Origin: JAFDZV01 sp964455525
Lineage (GTDB): Bacteria; Bacteroidota; Ignavibacteria; OLB7
Assembly: GCA_964455525.1 (NCBI GenBank)
Contig: CAYVWR010000004.1
Span: 186,001-250,000 of the forward strand
Direction of reading: 5' to 3'
DNA: 64,000 nt
The notes beneath the pieces were generated by a model. It saw only the letters and a program-made list of their open reading frames with translations, was not told the origin of the DNA and ran no database searches. How positions within the stretch are numbered: the stretch's first letter is position 1; every line of letters starts with the position of its first letter. Made by a program: the position numbers and the translations under genes. This document shows, in pieces, positions 28,356-37,781 of the stretch.

Positions 28356-28916
28356 ATGGAAGTAAAATCGATTCTAGCCTCCGCAGAGGAGGAGATGCAG
28401 AGGGCAGTGGAGCATTGCCATATAGAGCTTGGAAAAATCCGTACCGGAAGGGCCTCTACGGGCCTTGTGGACTCTGTTCGGGTAGATTATTACGGGCAGA
28501 TGGTGCCTCTGTCGCAGGTTGCCTCGGTAAGCACCCCCGATGCAACGATGATTCTTATCCAGCCGTGGGAGAAGAAGCTGGTCCCGGCCATTGATCGCGC
28601 CATCCAGGCTGCGAACCTGGGGATGAGCCCTAGCAGCGATGGCAATGTGATCCGCCTGCCGGTCCCTCCGCTGACCGAGGAGCGCCGTCGTGAGCTGGCA
28701 AAGGTTGCCAGGAAGGTGGGGGAGGATTCCAAGGTTGGCGTGCGCAATGCCCGCCGCGATGCCATGGACCTGCTGAAGAAGGCGGAGAAGGAGGAGAATA
28801 TGAGCGAGGATATACGCAAGGGCGGCGAAAGCGATGTCCAGAAGTTGACCGATAAGTATATCGAGGAACTCGATCGTATGATCGCCGACAGGGAAAAGGA
28901 TATCATGGCCGTCTAG
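28356..28916 (+). CDS. frr: Ribosome recycling factor
   Basis: Splits post-termination ribosomes together with EF-G. Its 186 aa are the normal length, with the diagnostic IRTGRASTGLVDSVRVDYYG, PLTEERRRELAKVARK and VGVRNARRDAMDLLK. The frame is open upstream, but the ATG at 28356 matches the family start. pyrH, a common partner, is not adjacent. Confidence 0.95.
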   Translation: MEVKSILASAEEEMQRAVEHCHIELGKIRTGRASTGLVDSVRVDYYGQMVPLSQVASVSTPDATMILIQPWEKKLVPAIDRAIQAANLGMSPSSDGNVIRLPVPPLTEERRRELAKVARKVGEDSKVGVRNARRDAMDLLKKAEKEENMSEDIRKGGESDVQKLTDKYIEELDRMIADREKDIMAV

Positions 28917-28953
28917 GGCCTGCCTGCTGCTTTGGCAGCCGTGAAGCGAAAGG

Positions 28954-28982
28954 CGGCGCGGACCGTTTGTCGGTTTGCGCCG
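28954..28982 (+). terminator. Probable terminator of frr
   Basis: CGGCGC (28954-28959) pairs with GCGCCG (28977-28982), with a further ACCG/CGGT inner stem and a TTTG loop. A short T-rich stretch, TTGATATTTG, follows. Confidence 0.5.
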
Positions 28983-29079
28983 TTGATATTTGTCGGGAGC
29001 ATGTGGGGCATTGGCTATACGGCGAGAATGCCCTCCGGCTTCTTTAGAGAATCTGCAATCGTCATACCAGGCTATCCAC

Positions 29080-29325
29080 ATGATTCCCCCACAGTACGAC
29101 CAGGAACTCGAGGATCAGGTCTTCCGTCACGGTGAGGTAAAGGGACGTCTGACAACGTCGCTTTCAATTCTTACCGATTCTCTTCTGGAACTGAATGCGC
29201 TGGAAGTGTATTATCAGAAGCCTGCCTCAAAGGCGATAGCCCCCGGGGAGATCGAGCTGCTGAGAACGAAGCTGACCTCCATCAAGGAGCTGCTTCGCGA
29301 GGCGATGGCGTTGCGGGAGAAATAG
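29080..29325 (+). CDS. Small hypothetical protein, 81 aa
   Basis: Begins MIPPQYDQELEDQVFRHGEVKGRL and is mostly amphipathic helix (LTTSLSILTDSLLELNALE; LLRTKLTSIKELLREAM). No cysteines, no membrane segment. The frame stays open upstream to 28990, but the ATG at 29080 fits better because composition becomes protein-like there. It lies between frr and trxB on the same strand. It is not recognised; it could be a small dimeric regulatory or adaptor protein. Confidence 0.55.
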   Translation: MIPPQYDQELEDQVFRHGEVKGRLTTSLSILTDSLLELNALEVYYQKPASKAIAPGEIELLRTKLTSIKELLREAMALREK

Positions 29326-29398
29326 CGAGCTGTGCTATGTTTATGCCGTATGGCAACAGAATGCACCTGAATACGTCGTATGGATATAACGACAATTC

Positions 29399-30457
29399 AT
29401 GATAGAACCAATGGAACAAGAACAGAATAATGGTACTCCGGTTGGCGTGCCGCATCATGCGGGGGAGATGAGAGATGGCGTCGAGCACCATAAGGTGATT
29501 ATCGTTGGGTCCGGTCCGGCCGGGCTTACGGCCGCTCTTTATACGGCACGTGCCAATCTGAATCCGGTCATCTTCGAGGGAAGCCTTCCCGGCGGTCAGC
29601 TTATGATAACGACCGAGGTTGAAAATTTCCCCGGCTTCGAGCATGGGATTCAAGGGCCGGAAATGATGGAGATCTTCCGAAAACAGGCGCAGCGCTTCGG
29701 CGCCGATTGCCGTTTCGAGCATATCACGGAGGTTGATCTCTCGCAGCGCCCGTTTCTGCTGAAAAGCGATCGCGATCGCCAGCTTTCGTGCGATTCGCTG
29801 ATTATCGCTACCGGCGCAAGCGCCAAACTTCTGTCGATCCCTTCGGAGACGCTCTATATGGGGTACGGGGTCTCGGCCTGCGCTACCTGCGATGGGTTCT
29901 TCTTCCGCAATCAGGAGGCTGTCATCGTTGGCGGCGGCGATACGGCCATGGAAGAGGCTATCTATCTGACGCGCTTCTGCTCGAAGGTTACCATCGTGCA
30001 TCGTCGCGATGAATTCCGCGCCTCCAAGATCATGGTGGAGCGGGCGCTGAACAATCCGAAGATCGAGGTGATCTACAACTCCAACGTTGTGGAGATCCAT
30101 GGCGAAACCGAGCCGAGAAAAAGCGTGACCGGCGTTACCCTGCGTGATACTATCACCGGCGAAACCCGATTTTTTGCTACCGACGGCGTTTTTATCGCCA
30201 TCGGCCATAAGCCGAACACGGAGATCTTCGCAGGCCAGCTTGAAACCGATGCGACCGGCTATCTGATTACCAGGGGGAAGAGCACCTATACCAGCGTGGA
30301 GGGTGTTTTTGCCTGCGGCGATGTCCAGGATCATACCTACCGTCAGGCGGTGACCGCGGCCGGTTCCGGCTGTATGGCTGCCATCGACGCCGAGCGCTGG
30401 CTGGAGTTGCAGGAGCATGCGGGCGCCGACAAGCCTTTTGTGTCGATGACGGCGTAA
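29399..30457 (+). CDS. trxB: Thioredoxin-disulfide reductase
   Basis: Flavoenzyme that transfers electrons from NADPH to thioredoxin. FAD-binding GSGPAG is at residues 37-42. The redox-active CATC is at about 161-164 (SACATCDGFF). The NADPH site is GGGDTAMEEA, and the C-terminal FAD motif is GVFACGDVQD. The product has 352 aa. The ~28 N-terminal residues before the flavin domain are unusual, and a second ATG 12 nt further (29411) is possible. A strong terminator follows. Confidence 0.94.
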   Translation: MIEPMEQEQNNGTPVGVPHHAGEMRDGVEHHKVIIVGSGPAGLTAALYTARANLNPVIFEGSLPGGQLMITTEVENFPGFEHGIQGPEMMEIFRKQAQRFGADCRFEHITEVDLSQRPFLLKSDRDRQLSCDSLIIATGASAKLLSIPSETLYMGYGVSACATCDGFFFRNQEAVIVGGGDTAMEEAIYLTRFCSKVTIVHRRDEFRASKIMVERALNNPKIEVIYNSNVVEIHGETEPRKSVTGVTLRDTITGETRFFATDGVFIAIGHKPNTEIFAGQLETDATGYLITRGKSTYTSVEGVFACGDVQDHTYRQAVTAAGSGCMAAIDAERWLELQEHAGADKPFVSMTA

Positions 30458-30492
30458 AAGCTCTATCAGAGGGTTGTGGGGCGATTGTACAG

Positions 30493-30530
30493 ACGGGGTG
30501 TGCCGAAGCTTGTTCGGTGCACCCCGTTTT
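30493..30530 (+). terminator. Intrinsic terminator of trxB
   Basis: ACGGGGTGTGCCGAA (30493-30507) pairs with TTCGGTGCACCCCGT (30513-30527), 14 of 15 positions, loop GCTTG, followed by TTTTG. Confidence 0.8.
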
Positions 30531-30580
30531 GTATTGTGATGCAGAGATCCGGCTTGCGCCGGGCACTCTCTTTCAAGGGA

Positions 30581-31294
30581 TCAGTTACGGAACCGCATCG
30601 ACTTGATGGACGCGGTATAGAGCAGGCCAAGAATTTCAAGGCGCTCCTGTTCCTGTGCGATCTTCCGCTTCAGCCGGTTCATCCACGTTTCTATCCCCTC
30701 CGCTGTCTCCATGACACGGGCATAGCGCAACGGATAGCGTTTCCTGATCTGCTCCAATCGTTGCTCCCAGCGCTCGCTTTCGTGGGAATCCATCCCGTCG
30801 CGGCGCTCAAGGGCCAAGAGTTGCTGCACGCCATCGTGCAGATCGAGCAGATCATTGATATCGAGGCGACTATAGGCATCGCATGCCTGGTCCAATGTCT
30901 CCTGCTCGCTCTCTCTGCGGTTCGGATCTTCCAGACCGAGAACCGCTGTGGCGATGTCGTTCAAGAGAAAAAACCCCTGGCGTTCGCGTTCCTGATCGTA
31001 GCGAAAGTTTTTTGCCGCAGCGATCTGGCCATGCAGCCGCTCAAGCCGGTTATACAGATGCTCGTTAAGCTCATGCGAGGTGACGCTGATCTGCCGTTCA
31101 TCCTCCGGGGCGATCCAGATGCATGCCTGCATCCGGCGTTTCACCTCGCGGAGACGATATCGCATCACCGATGTCTCGATGCGGAGCGCAAGGAGATCGT
31201 ATTCAAGATCGCCGAAGATCCTGAAATAGCGCTTCTCCAGCTCCGGGCCGATAAACCGAAGGGTTCGTATATATCTGATAAACGGCTCAACCAT
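30581..31294 (-). CDS. Hypothetical helical protein, 237 aa
   Basis: Not recognised. Strongly charged and helical throughout (for example LREVKRRMQAC, YNRLERLHGQIAAAKNF, ESERWEQRLEQIRKRY), with no signal or membrane segment. Coiled-coil assembly is likely. The ATG at 31294 is the only sensible start; no Shine-Dalgarno is visible. It runs convergently with trxB and is followed upstream by the methyltransferase gene on the same strand, 77 nt away. Confidence 0.65.
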   Translation of the reverse strand: MVEPFIRYIRTLRFIGPELEKRYFRIFGDLEYDLLALRIETSVMRYRLREVKRRMQACIWIAPEDERQISVTSHELNEHLYNRLERLHGQIAAAKNFRYDQERERQGFFLLNDIATAVLGLEDPNRRESEQETLDQACDAYSRLDINDLLDLHDGVQQLLALERRDGMDSHESERWEQRLEQIRKRYPLRYARVMETAEGIETWMNRLKRKIAQEQERLEILGLLYTASIKSMRFRN

Positions 31295-31370
31295 ACGACA
31301 TGATGACGCAGGGGCGCCTGTGTGTGTTGTCTGTCAGTGGCCTGGAAGAGAGAGGAGCCGATCGGGGAGA

Positions 31371-32174
31371 TCAGGCCACCGGGCTTCGTTTCCGGGCAAC
31401 CCATGTGGTCAGCATCTGATCGTCGCTCTGACGAAACCCGCGCCCCATTGCTCTGGACAGCCGTTTTGGCTCCATGGCGCCCGCACGCATCATCTCCTCC
31501 ATATCGCTTCTGTTGTAGAGCCGGACCACTTCCGGGGTCGGCGCCACGTAGATTGATGTTCCTTCCGGGGAGATCCAGGTTGGATAGCTGGTCATGATAT
31601 GCTGTTCGGCATCGTAGCTGTTGTCAACGATAAAACGTCCACCGGCCACTTCATCGTTCCAGCATCCAAAGGATTCGGCATGATCGGCAGAGATAAGATC
31701 GCAATAGAATACCCCTCCGGGGTGTAGCCAGCTTCCGATCTTTTCAATCAGCTCACGATTTACAGCATCGGAGCCGTAGCCGAAACTGGTGTTGAGCGAA
31801 AGAATCGCATCGAAGGTTCCTTCCGGCTGGAAGGAGAACATATCGGCGGCCATGAATGTGGCCCTGACGCCGCGTTTGCGCGCCTCTTCCTGGCAATGGG
31901 CAACAAGCGGCGCGGAATGCTCGATGCCGACCGCATCGGCACCACGCATGGCAAGTTGAAGGATCATCTCCCCGCAGCCGGAGCCTAGATCGAGCACACG
32001 GGAGCCGGGGCGGAGATTGATCTCGCGCGCCACCGCCCCAGCGGCCGCTATCCAGGCCGGTAGCTCGGCAGGCGAGCCATAATATTCACGCTGGAGGAAG
32101 TCGCTCCACCACCCCCAGTCTTTTTCTATCTGTTCTCCCTGGATAAAGGAGATATCGTCGTCATCTGTATACAT
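31371..32174 (-). CDS. Class I SAM-dependent methyltransferase
   Basis: 267 aa from the ATG at 32174. The frame reaches a TTG three codons earlier. Motif I is RVLDLGSGCGEM at about residue 60, and the acidic motif-II position is VGIEHS. TFDAILSLNTSFGY resembles the post-motif IV region of small-molecule or lipid methyltransferases. The C-terminal part (VRLYNRSDMEEMM ... DQMLTTWVARK) fits the UbiE/SmtA-like superfamily. Substrate unknown. It is divergent from queA. Confidence 0.82.
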   Translation of the reverse strand: MYTDDDDISFIQGEQIEKDWGWWSDFLQREYYGSPAELPAWIAAAGAVAREINLRPGSRVLDLGSGCGEMILQLAMRGADAVGIEHSAPLVAHCQEEARKRGVRATFMAADMFSFQPEGTFDAILSLNTSFGYGSDAVNRELIEKIGSWLHPGGVFYCDLISADHAESFGCWNDEVAGGRFIVDNSYDAEQHIMTSYPTWISPEGTSIYVAPTPEVVRLYNRSDMEEMMRAGAMEPKRLSRAMGRGFRQSDDQMLTTWVARKRSPVA

Positions 32175-32263
32175 CAACGGCAAAGCTACATAATTACAAG
32201 CGGTGCCGGAAGCTTTCCAGAGAGTGATGCGACGGCACTAGGCACGTGGCCATCTCCATTCTG

Positions 32264-32298
32264 CTGCGGCAATACCCTCTGGACGGGCAGAGGGGAAG
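32264..32298. repeat. Dispersed intergenic repeat, copy A
   Basis: CTGCGGCAATACCCTC followed by TGGAC and GCAGAGGGGAAG. The same two blocks recur at 38764-38806 (copy B) with one-base differences and a longer middle. Copy A forms a hairpin CCCTCTG/CAGAGGG. It lies in the divergent spacer between a methyltransferase gene and queA. Confidence 0.5.
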
Positions 32299-32388
32299 GA
32301 TAATGTTCCGGCCATGCCATCGGCCCACACGTTTCTCTCTGTTCGGGGAGCATCGCCGGATTGCGCCGCTGCCGTATACTTGTGATCT

Positions 32389-33708
32389 ATGACATCAAAC
32401 GATCAGCACCCGGTGGCGGCATCGTATATCCCGCCCGTCTCTCTGGCCGATTACACCTATTCGCTTCCGGCCGATCGGATCGCCGAGCATCCGCTCCCGG
32501 AGCGTGATGGCAGCCGCCTGCTCCTCTGCTCGGTCGCCGATGCTGTGATCGACCATCGGACATTCCGTGATCTGCCCTGGCTGGTCCCGCCCGATGCGAT
32601 GATCGTGCTGAACGATACACGGGTGGTGCGTGCCCGTATCGTGATGCAGCGCGAGACCGGTGGGCGGGTGGAACTGTTTCTGCTGGAACCGCTTGCCCCC
32701 TCGCGCGATCCGGCGGTCGCGCTGGCAGCAGCCGGGGAGTCGGTCTGGCTCTGTATGGTGGGAGGAGCAAGGAAGTTCGCTCGTGAGGGGGAACTGCATG
32801 GGCATTGTTCCGGCGGCGGCCAGGAGCTGGACCTCTATGCAACGCTGCTGGAGAGGCGGGAGGAAGGTTTTGCCGTCCGTTTCCGCTGGGAGCCGGCTCA
32901 TGTGAGCATGGCCGATCTGCTGGAGATCGTCGGGCGGATTCCTCTCCCTCCATATATCAAGCGTGATGCGACCGAGGATGATGCGGCAACCTACCAGACC
33001 GTGTACGCACGCCAGGAGGGGGCGGTGGCCGCGCCAACGGCGGGACTGCATTTCACCCCTGCGGTGCTGGAGGAGCTGCGTGGCAGGGGGGTGCGTCTGG
33101 AGCATGTGGCGCTGCATGTTGGCGCGGGGACGTTCAAGCAGATAAAGGGGGCGGTGGCCGATCATGATATGCACCAGGAGCGGATAGCGGTGTCGGCGGC
33201 GACTCTGGCAAGGCTTATTGAACAGGCCCGGAAACGGAGGCAGGCGGCCGGCCATCCATTTGTTCTTGTGGGAACAACAAGCCTGCGTACCATGGAATCG
33301 CTCTACTGGTTCGGCGCCCGGCTGCTGCTGGGGGATGCCGATGGCAACGCCGAGGAACTGTTCGTGGACCAGTGGGCGCCATATCGTCTGCACGCCGAGC
33401 ATGATACGCTCCCCGATCTTGTTGAATCGCTTGAGGCGGTGGAGCGGTGGCGCATACGGCACTCGGCCGAGGCCGTGACCGGCCGGACCGGCATCATCAT
33501 CGTCCCTGGGTACCGTTTCCGTGCGTGTGATGCCCTCATCACCAATTTTCATCAACCTGGGAGCACGCTTATCCTTCTGGTTGCCGCTCTGCTCGGTCGC
33601 GATCTCTGGCGGCGGGTCTACGATGAAGCGCTGCAAAAGGGATACCGGTTCCTGAGTTATGGGGATTCGTCGATGTTGGTGGTGAACGATTGGCGCTTAT
33701 CCACATGA
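32389..33708 (+). CDS. queA: S-adenosylmethionine:tRNA ribosyltransferase-isomerase QueA
   Basis: Transfers the ribosyl part of SAM to preQ1 in tRNA, making epoxyqueuosine. Family motifs are present: DYTYSLPADRIAEHPLPERD, MIVLNDTRVVRARI, GRIPLPPYIKRDATEDD, YQTVYARQEGAVAAPTAGLHF, LHVGAGTFKQIKG and NFHQPGSTLILLVAALLG. The 439-aa length exceeds the usual ~350, from an N-terminal extension and inserts. tgt and queG are not in the window. Confidence 0.94.
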   Translation: MTSNDQHPVAASYIPPVSLADYTYSLPADRIAEHPLPERDGSRLLLCSVADAVIDHRTFRDLPWLVPPDAMIVLNDTRVVRARIVMQRETGGRVELFLLEPLAPSRDPAVALAAAGESVWLCMVGGARKFAREGELHGHCSGGGQELDLYATLLERREEGFAVRFRWEPAHVSMADLLEIVGRIPLPPYIKRDATEDDAATYQTVYARQEGAVAAPTAGLHFTPAVLEELRGRGVRLEHVALHVGAGTFKQIKGAVADHDMHQERIAVSAATLARLIEQARKRRQAAGHPFVLVGTTSLRTMESLYWFGARLLLGDADGNAEELFVDQWAPYRLHAEHDTLPDLVESLEAVERWRIRHSAEAVTGRTGIIIVPGYRFRACDALITNFHQPGSTLILLVAALLGRDLWRRVYDEALQKGYRFLSYGDSSMLVVNDWRLST

Positions 33709-33778
33709 GCGGGCGATGGCGCAAAGGCGCAAAGAAGCATGGCCCCTTCGCGTACTCCATGGTACGAGGCCTTCCCTG

Positions 33779-34192
33779 CTATCGTATCAACACCAATGTT
33801 CCGGCCACGATCAGCAGGCCCCCCAGCACCGTTTTCCAGGTGAGCGGCTCGCCAAGGAAGATTGCGGCCAGGAGAATCGTCATCACCAGGCTCGTCTTGT
33901 CGATCGGTGCCACTTCCGATGCCTTCCCTTCCTGCAATGCCTTGAAATAGAAGATCCACGAGAGACCGGTCGTGATGCCGGAAAACCCCAGGAAGAGCAG
34001 GGTGCGTCCGGTAAGCCGGTTGATCTCCTGCACATTCCCTACCGCAAGGAAGATTCCCCACGCTACCAGAAGGATCACAACCGTTCGGATGGCTGTTGCA
34101 AGATTGGAGTCCACCCCGGCAACCCCCATCTTGGCGAGAATGGTTGTCAGTGCGGCAAAGAATGCCGCGAGTAATGCGTAGATCCACCACAT
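33779..34192 (-). CDS. Half-size EamA/DMT-family transporter
   Basis: 137 aa with about five transmembrane segments (IYALLAAFFAALTTILAK; TVVILLVAWGIFLAV; LLFLGFSGITTGLSWIFYF; LVMTILLAAIFLGEP; VLGGLLIVAGTLVLI). It is a single EamA repeat, whereas most EamA transporters have two, so it should work as a dimer. DKTSLVMTILLAAIFLGEPLT is the family signature. The substrate is unknown. It is convergent with queA and divergent from the next secreted-protein gene. Confidence 0.85.
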   Translation of the reverse strand: MWWIYALLAAFFAALTTILAKMGVAGVDSNLATAIRTVVILLVAWGIFLAVGNVQEINRLTGRTLLFLGFSGITTGLSWIFYFKALQEGKASEVAPIDKTSLVMTILLAAIFLGEPLTWKTVLGGLLIVAGTLVLIR

Positions 34193-34434
34193 ACGGCTGT
34201 TCCTGAACGATGTTTGAACGACCTGGCATGATACGGGGATGTTCCGTGTGACGAAGTCGCACGGTTATGCGTACTCAATGAGTAGTGCCTGTGGCAACGA
34301 TGCTGCATATCATTGTGCTATCCGTGGTGTACGGGATCGGACAACCAGCGAACGACGTTTGGCTTGGCCGGATGAGCCTGCACCGCTTTGCGGGCGCTTG
34401 CTATCCCCCTGTATGATATTGGGAGAATAATACT

Positions 34435-36657
34435 ATGAAGTCCTGTCAACACATTCTCGTAGCTCTGGTTATGCTCTGCGCATCGGGAGCGATGCTCTCC
34501 GCCCAGACAGACATTTCCTGGAAAAGCCTCAACGGTCCGAGGGCCGTCGATGTGACGGCGCTTGCACTGGACGGTGAGGGGGGGCTGTATGCGGGAGTCA
34601 TGCGGGAAGGCATATACTATGCACCTCCATCATCGGATGGGAAACCTGTCTGGAGATTGCTTGGCAAGGGGCTTGACGAATCGGGCATGAACGGAATCGT
34701 TCCTGTACGCATTCTGTCGATAGCTCTTCCAAGGGAAGGGACCGGTGTTGTGTACGCGGTGTTCGAGACATCCGATCGCGCTCGCTGGGTGTACCGGCTT
34801 CTGCCTGGGAGTGATGCCTGGATGGATGTGAGCGCAGGATTGGAACAGGTCGATGCCGCTACGGTGGTCGTGGACTCCCGTGGCAATGCTTTCTGTACAA
34901 CGACACAGGGATCGTCGAATCCCGCACAACTATACAAATTTGATGAGGTTGCCGGGGCCTGGCAGGCACAGGATCGTGCTCCGGCCAGCGTCGCCACTCT
35001 AACGGTGGGGCGGTCGGATGTTCTGTTCGCCGGAATTGGTGGCGGCAGTGTGTTCCGTTCAACGGATGCGGGGACCAGTTGGAGCCAGCTGGCCGTAGCT
35101 CAGGATTCGTCCTGGAGCCTCTGGCCGTTGCTCGCCTCCAGCCGCAATGGCGATCTCTATGCGCTCTGGCGTAATCTCTGGCGTTCCACCGATAATGGCG
35201 AAACCTGGACGATGATTCCGAACAGACCTCCGTATGGCGTTTCGGCTATGGCGGTTGACCCGCAGGGCGCTATCTACATTATGGCGAGCGCGGATATGTA
35301 TCGGGAGACGGAATTGTATGTGACCACCGATCAGGGGGCGAACTGGAACCGGTCAGTCCTGGAACTGAAGCCGCTTGCGGCTCTGGCCGCTGGCGATCGT
35401 GTCTATGCTGCTGGCAACTCCACGCTGTTCAGCTCCGATGATGGCGGCGAAACCTGGGGTGATGCGTATAAGGGGTCGCTCCGTTCACCCATATCTCTGT
35501 TCGATAAAGCCGCTGGGATAATGGCAGCATGCCATGGTATATGGCTTTCGGTATCGACCGATGGCGGGCATAGCTGGAATGTGGGGGCCTATACGCACAA
35601 CTACCTGTATGCGACGGCGCTACGGATCGACAGGCGCGGGAACCTGCTGATCGGGGCAGGGGGGAAACTGTTGCGGTCGGTCGATTCCGCCGAGAGCTGG
35701 GCCACACATTCGCTGCCGTTGGGCGGCATCGTCGGGACCATCAGGACCATTGATGATATCGAGGTCGATAGCCTGGGCCGGATATTCGTTCTTGCTACGA
35801 CATCGGCCGGGCAGACCAAGCTGTTCGTTTCGGAGGATGATGGTGCCAGTTGGGATGCGCGCACTACCGGTGTTCCCGTCGAACGTACCATACTCGGCCT
35901 GATGCTCGATCCGTATGACAGGCTCTATGCGGCTGTGGCCTCGGCAGGCGTATTCCGCTCGGCAGATGGCGGATATAACTGGGATATGATGTCTGATATC
36001 ACCCAGGGAACAACGGTCGTTACCATGGCCTTTCACCCGTCCGGCGATGTTATCGCCATCGGCGAACATTCGATAGTCCGCTACAACCAGACTACGTTTC
36101 AGGCGGATGAACAGACATTCACGGGAACGGCGCTTCGTGGCATTGCGATCGCCAAGAGCGGCTACTGTGTCGTTGCGACCTCCGATGGGGTGCTGATCTC
36201 GGAGAACGGCCGTGATTGGTATGCCAGTTATACCTGGCACAAGGGGGAGGATGGCGTCTCCGGTGGTCCTGATGTGGGTGCTCTCTGTGTGGATGTCGAT
36301 GAGGAGGGAATCTGCTATGTCGGGACAAGCGATCATGGTCTGTGGGCGGGACAAATCGGGGTGATTGCCTCGGCGGGCGCGTCTGCCCGGGCTGGCCGTT
36401 CTATGCTATCGCTCTGGCCGAACCCTGCGTCCAATCATCTGGTATTGCAGTACTCGCTTATGAAAGGGGGCGATGCCGCGGTCGTTCTGTATGATCCGCT
36501 TGGCCGTCCCATACGTGTGCTGTCGGTGGGGCATCAGGCGCCGGGCGATCATACGGCCGATCTTGATCTGCGCGACCTTCCGAACGGGGCCTATATCGTG
36601 GGAATAACGGTTGGCGATGTGATACGCGCATCGGCGCCGGTGATGGTTCGCCGGTGA
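34435..36657 (+). CDS. Secreted BNR/Ycf48-like beta-propeller protein with T9SS sorting domain
   Basis: 740 aa. Signal peptide MKSCQHILVALVMLCASGA ... LSAQ. Residues about 25-640 hold many propeller blades with the sialidase/BNR Asp-box style S-x-D-x-G-x-x-W (for example STDAGTSWSQL, STDNGETWTM, SSDDGGETWGD, SADGGYNWDMM). The last ~80 residues are a T9SS type A sorting domain (SLWPNPASNHLVLQYSL ... DLRDLPNGAYIVGI). A GGGAG lies 9 nt before the ATG. It is probably on the surface or released; the propeller could bind glycans or proteins, but no catalytic residues are evident. Confidence 0.85.
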   Translation: MKSCQHILVALVMLCASGAMLSAQTDISWKSLNGPRAVDVTALALDGEGGLYAGVMREGIYYAPPSSDGKPVWRLLGKGLDESGMNGIVPVRILSIALPREGTGVVYAVFETSDRARWVYRLLPGSDAWMDVSAGLEQVDAATVVVDSRGNAFCTTTQGSSNPAQLYKFDEVAGAWQAQDRAPASVATLTVGRSDVLFAGIGGGSVFRSTDAGTSWSQLAVAQDSSWSLWPLLASSRNGDLYALWRNLWRSTDNGETWTMIPNRPPYGVSAMAVDPQGAIYIMASADMYRETELYVTTDQGANWNRSVLELKPLAALAAGDRVYAAGNSTLFSSDDGGETWGDAYKGSLRSPISLFDKAAGIMAACHGIWLSVSTDGGHSWNVGAYTHNYLYATALRIDRRGNLLIGAGGKLLRSVDSAESWATHSLPLGGIVGTIRTIDDIEVDSLGRIFVLATTSAGQTKLFVSEDDGASWDARTTGVPVERTILGLMLDPYDRLYAAVASAGVFRSADGGYNWDMMSDITQGTTVVTMAFHPSGDVIAIGEHSIVRYNQTTFQADEQTFTGTALRGIAIAKSGYCVVATSDGVLISENGRDWYASYTWHKGEDGVSGGPDVGALCVDVDEEGICYVGTSDHGLWAGQIGVIASAGASARAGRSMLSLWPNPASNHLVLQYSLMKGGDAAVVLYDPLGRPIRVLSVGHQAPGDHTADLDLRDLPNGAYIVGITVGDVIRASAPVMVRR

Positions 36658-36681
36658 TGGTATGCCATGAACCGGGGCAGG

Positions 36682-36718
36682 CACAGCCGCAAAGAGCACA
36701 TCGTTTTTTGCGGCTGTG
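36682..36718. terminator. Terminator between convergent genes
   Basis: CACAGCCGCAAA (36682-36693) pairs perfectly with TTTGCGGCTGTG (36707-36718). It sits 25 nt after the propeller gene and 52 nt from the end of the minus-strand permease gene, so it can serve the + strand gene. The T-run is in the loop/arm. Confidence 0.5.
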
Positions 36719-36770
36719 TGCTGGCATGCAGCATCGTTGGGTGCTTATCTGCTCTGATGCCGTAGCTCTG

Positions 36771-37781
36771 CTAGAAGTCCTTCCGCTGAAATTTCCAGGC
36801 GGCGTATCCGAGCGCGACCGCCATGAACAGCGCTCCCTGCACAAACGGGGCAGCCGTATCGACCGACGAGGTAAAGACGCCCTGCTGAACAATTCGGATC
36901 AGATCGGTTGTTTGCGGGAGGACATAATACAGCCCCGTGATGGTTCCCTGGAGAATGGTGTTGCCGATAAACTCGAACAGAAGGGTTTCCCGCGATGCCA
37001 GGAAGTTTGAAAGGATCATCAGATGCACATAGGCAAGGCTCATCGGGAGCACCCAGCTTTCGGTAAGGACGTTCAGGAGAATGATGCCGCTGTAGAGGAC
37101 AAGGAACGTAAAGAGGGGAATGACGATCGTCCAGACGAGGAAGGGGGTGTGCCAGACGGATGTGGCCATGCCATACAGCGTCCAGACCACTACCACAAAG
37201 CCCGTAACGTTCAGCGCCAATGCCAGAAACCCGCCAAGGGCGCGACCAAGCAGAAGCGCCGTGCGTGGCAGCGGCTTGGAGATCAGAAGATCGATTGCCC
37301 CTTTCTCCATCATTGCCGGGACGATGCCTGCGCACATGAAGATGCCGATGAACAGGGCCGCGAGCGTAAAAACAGGAGCATACATGCCAAGCTGTCCCTT
37401 TACCATCTCGGCCAGCACCGGCCGATGCATGCCTGGCAATGCGTCGGCATCGACCGCATCGGCATCGGTCTGGAATGTGCGGCTCGGTTCCTGGCGCCCA
37501 CCTCGATCGTGGTCGGCGGAGTCAGGCGATGCGGCGGCATCGGAGCCGAGCAGCACCGTGTCATCTGGCACCGTAAACGGGATCTCGCGTGTTTTTGCAA
37601 GGGAATCGTCCAATGCAGATGGGGGAGCCGAGGCCTCTGCGTAGAGATCTTGCATGGTGTCGGAGAAGAGCACCGAGGCGGTGATCGCAATGGCGATCAG
37701 CTCTATAACAATGATGCCGATGATGATCTTCTTTGCGTAGATCTCGCGAAACGTATCGATAATCAGTGCAAGAATTTTCAT
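36771..37781 (-). CDS. ABC-2 type transporter permease
   Basis: 336 aa. The first transmembrane helix (IIIGIIVIELIAIAITASVLF) is followed by a large hydrophilic extracytoplasmic loop of about 115 residues. About five more segments follow (PVFTLAALFIGIFMCAGIV, GFLALALNVTGFVVVVWTL, TFLVLYSGIILLNVL, and so on). MEKGAIDLLISKPLPRTALLLGR is typical of NosY/ABC-2 permeases. The gene overlaps the ATPase gene by 4 nt, so the two form one exporter. Substrate unknown. Confidence 0.88.
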   Translation of the reverse strand: MKILALIIDTFREIYAKKIIIGIIVIELIAIAITASVLFSDTMQDLYAEASAPPSALDDSLAKTREIPFTVPDDTVLLGSDAAASPDSADHDRGGRQEPSRTFQTDADAVDADALPGMHRPVLAEMVKGQLGMYAPVFTLAALFIGIFMCAGIVPAMMEKGAIDLLISKPLPRTALLLGRALGGFLALALNVTGFVVVVWTLYGMATSVWHTPFLVWTIVIPLFTFLVLYSGIILLNVLTESWVLPMSLAYVHLMILSNFLASRETLLFEFIGNTILQGTITGLYYVLPQTTDLIRIVQQGVFTSSVDTAAPFVQGALFMAVALGYAAWKFQRKDF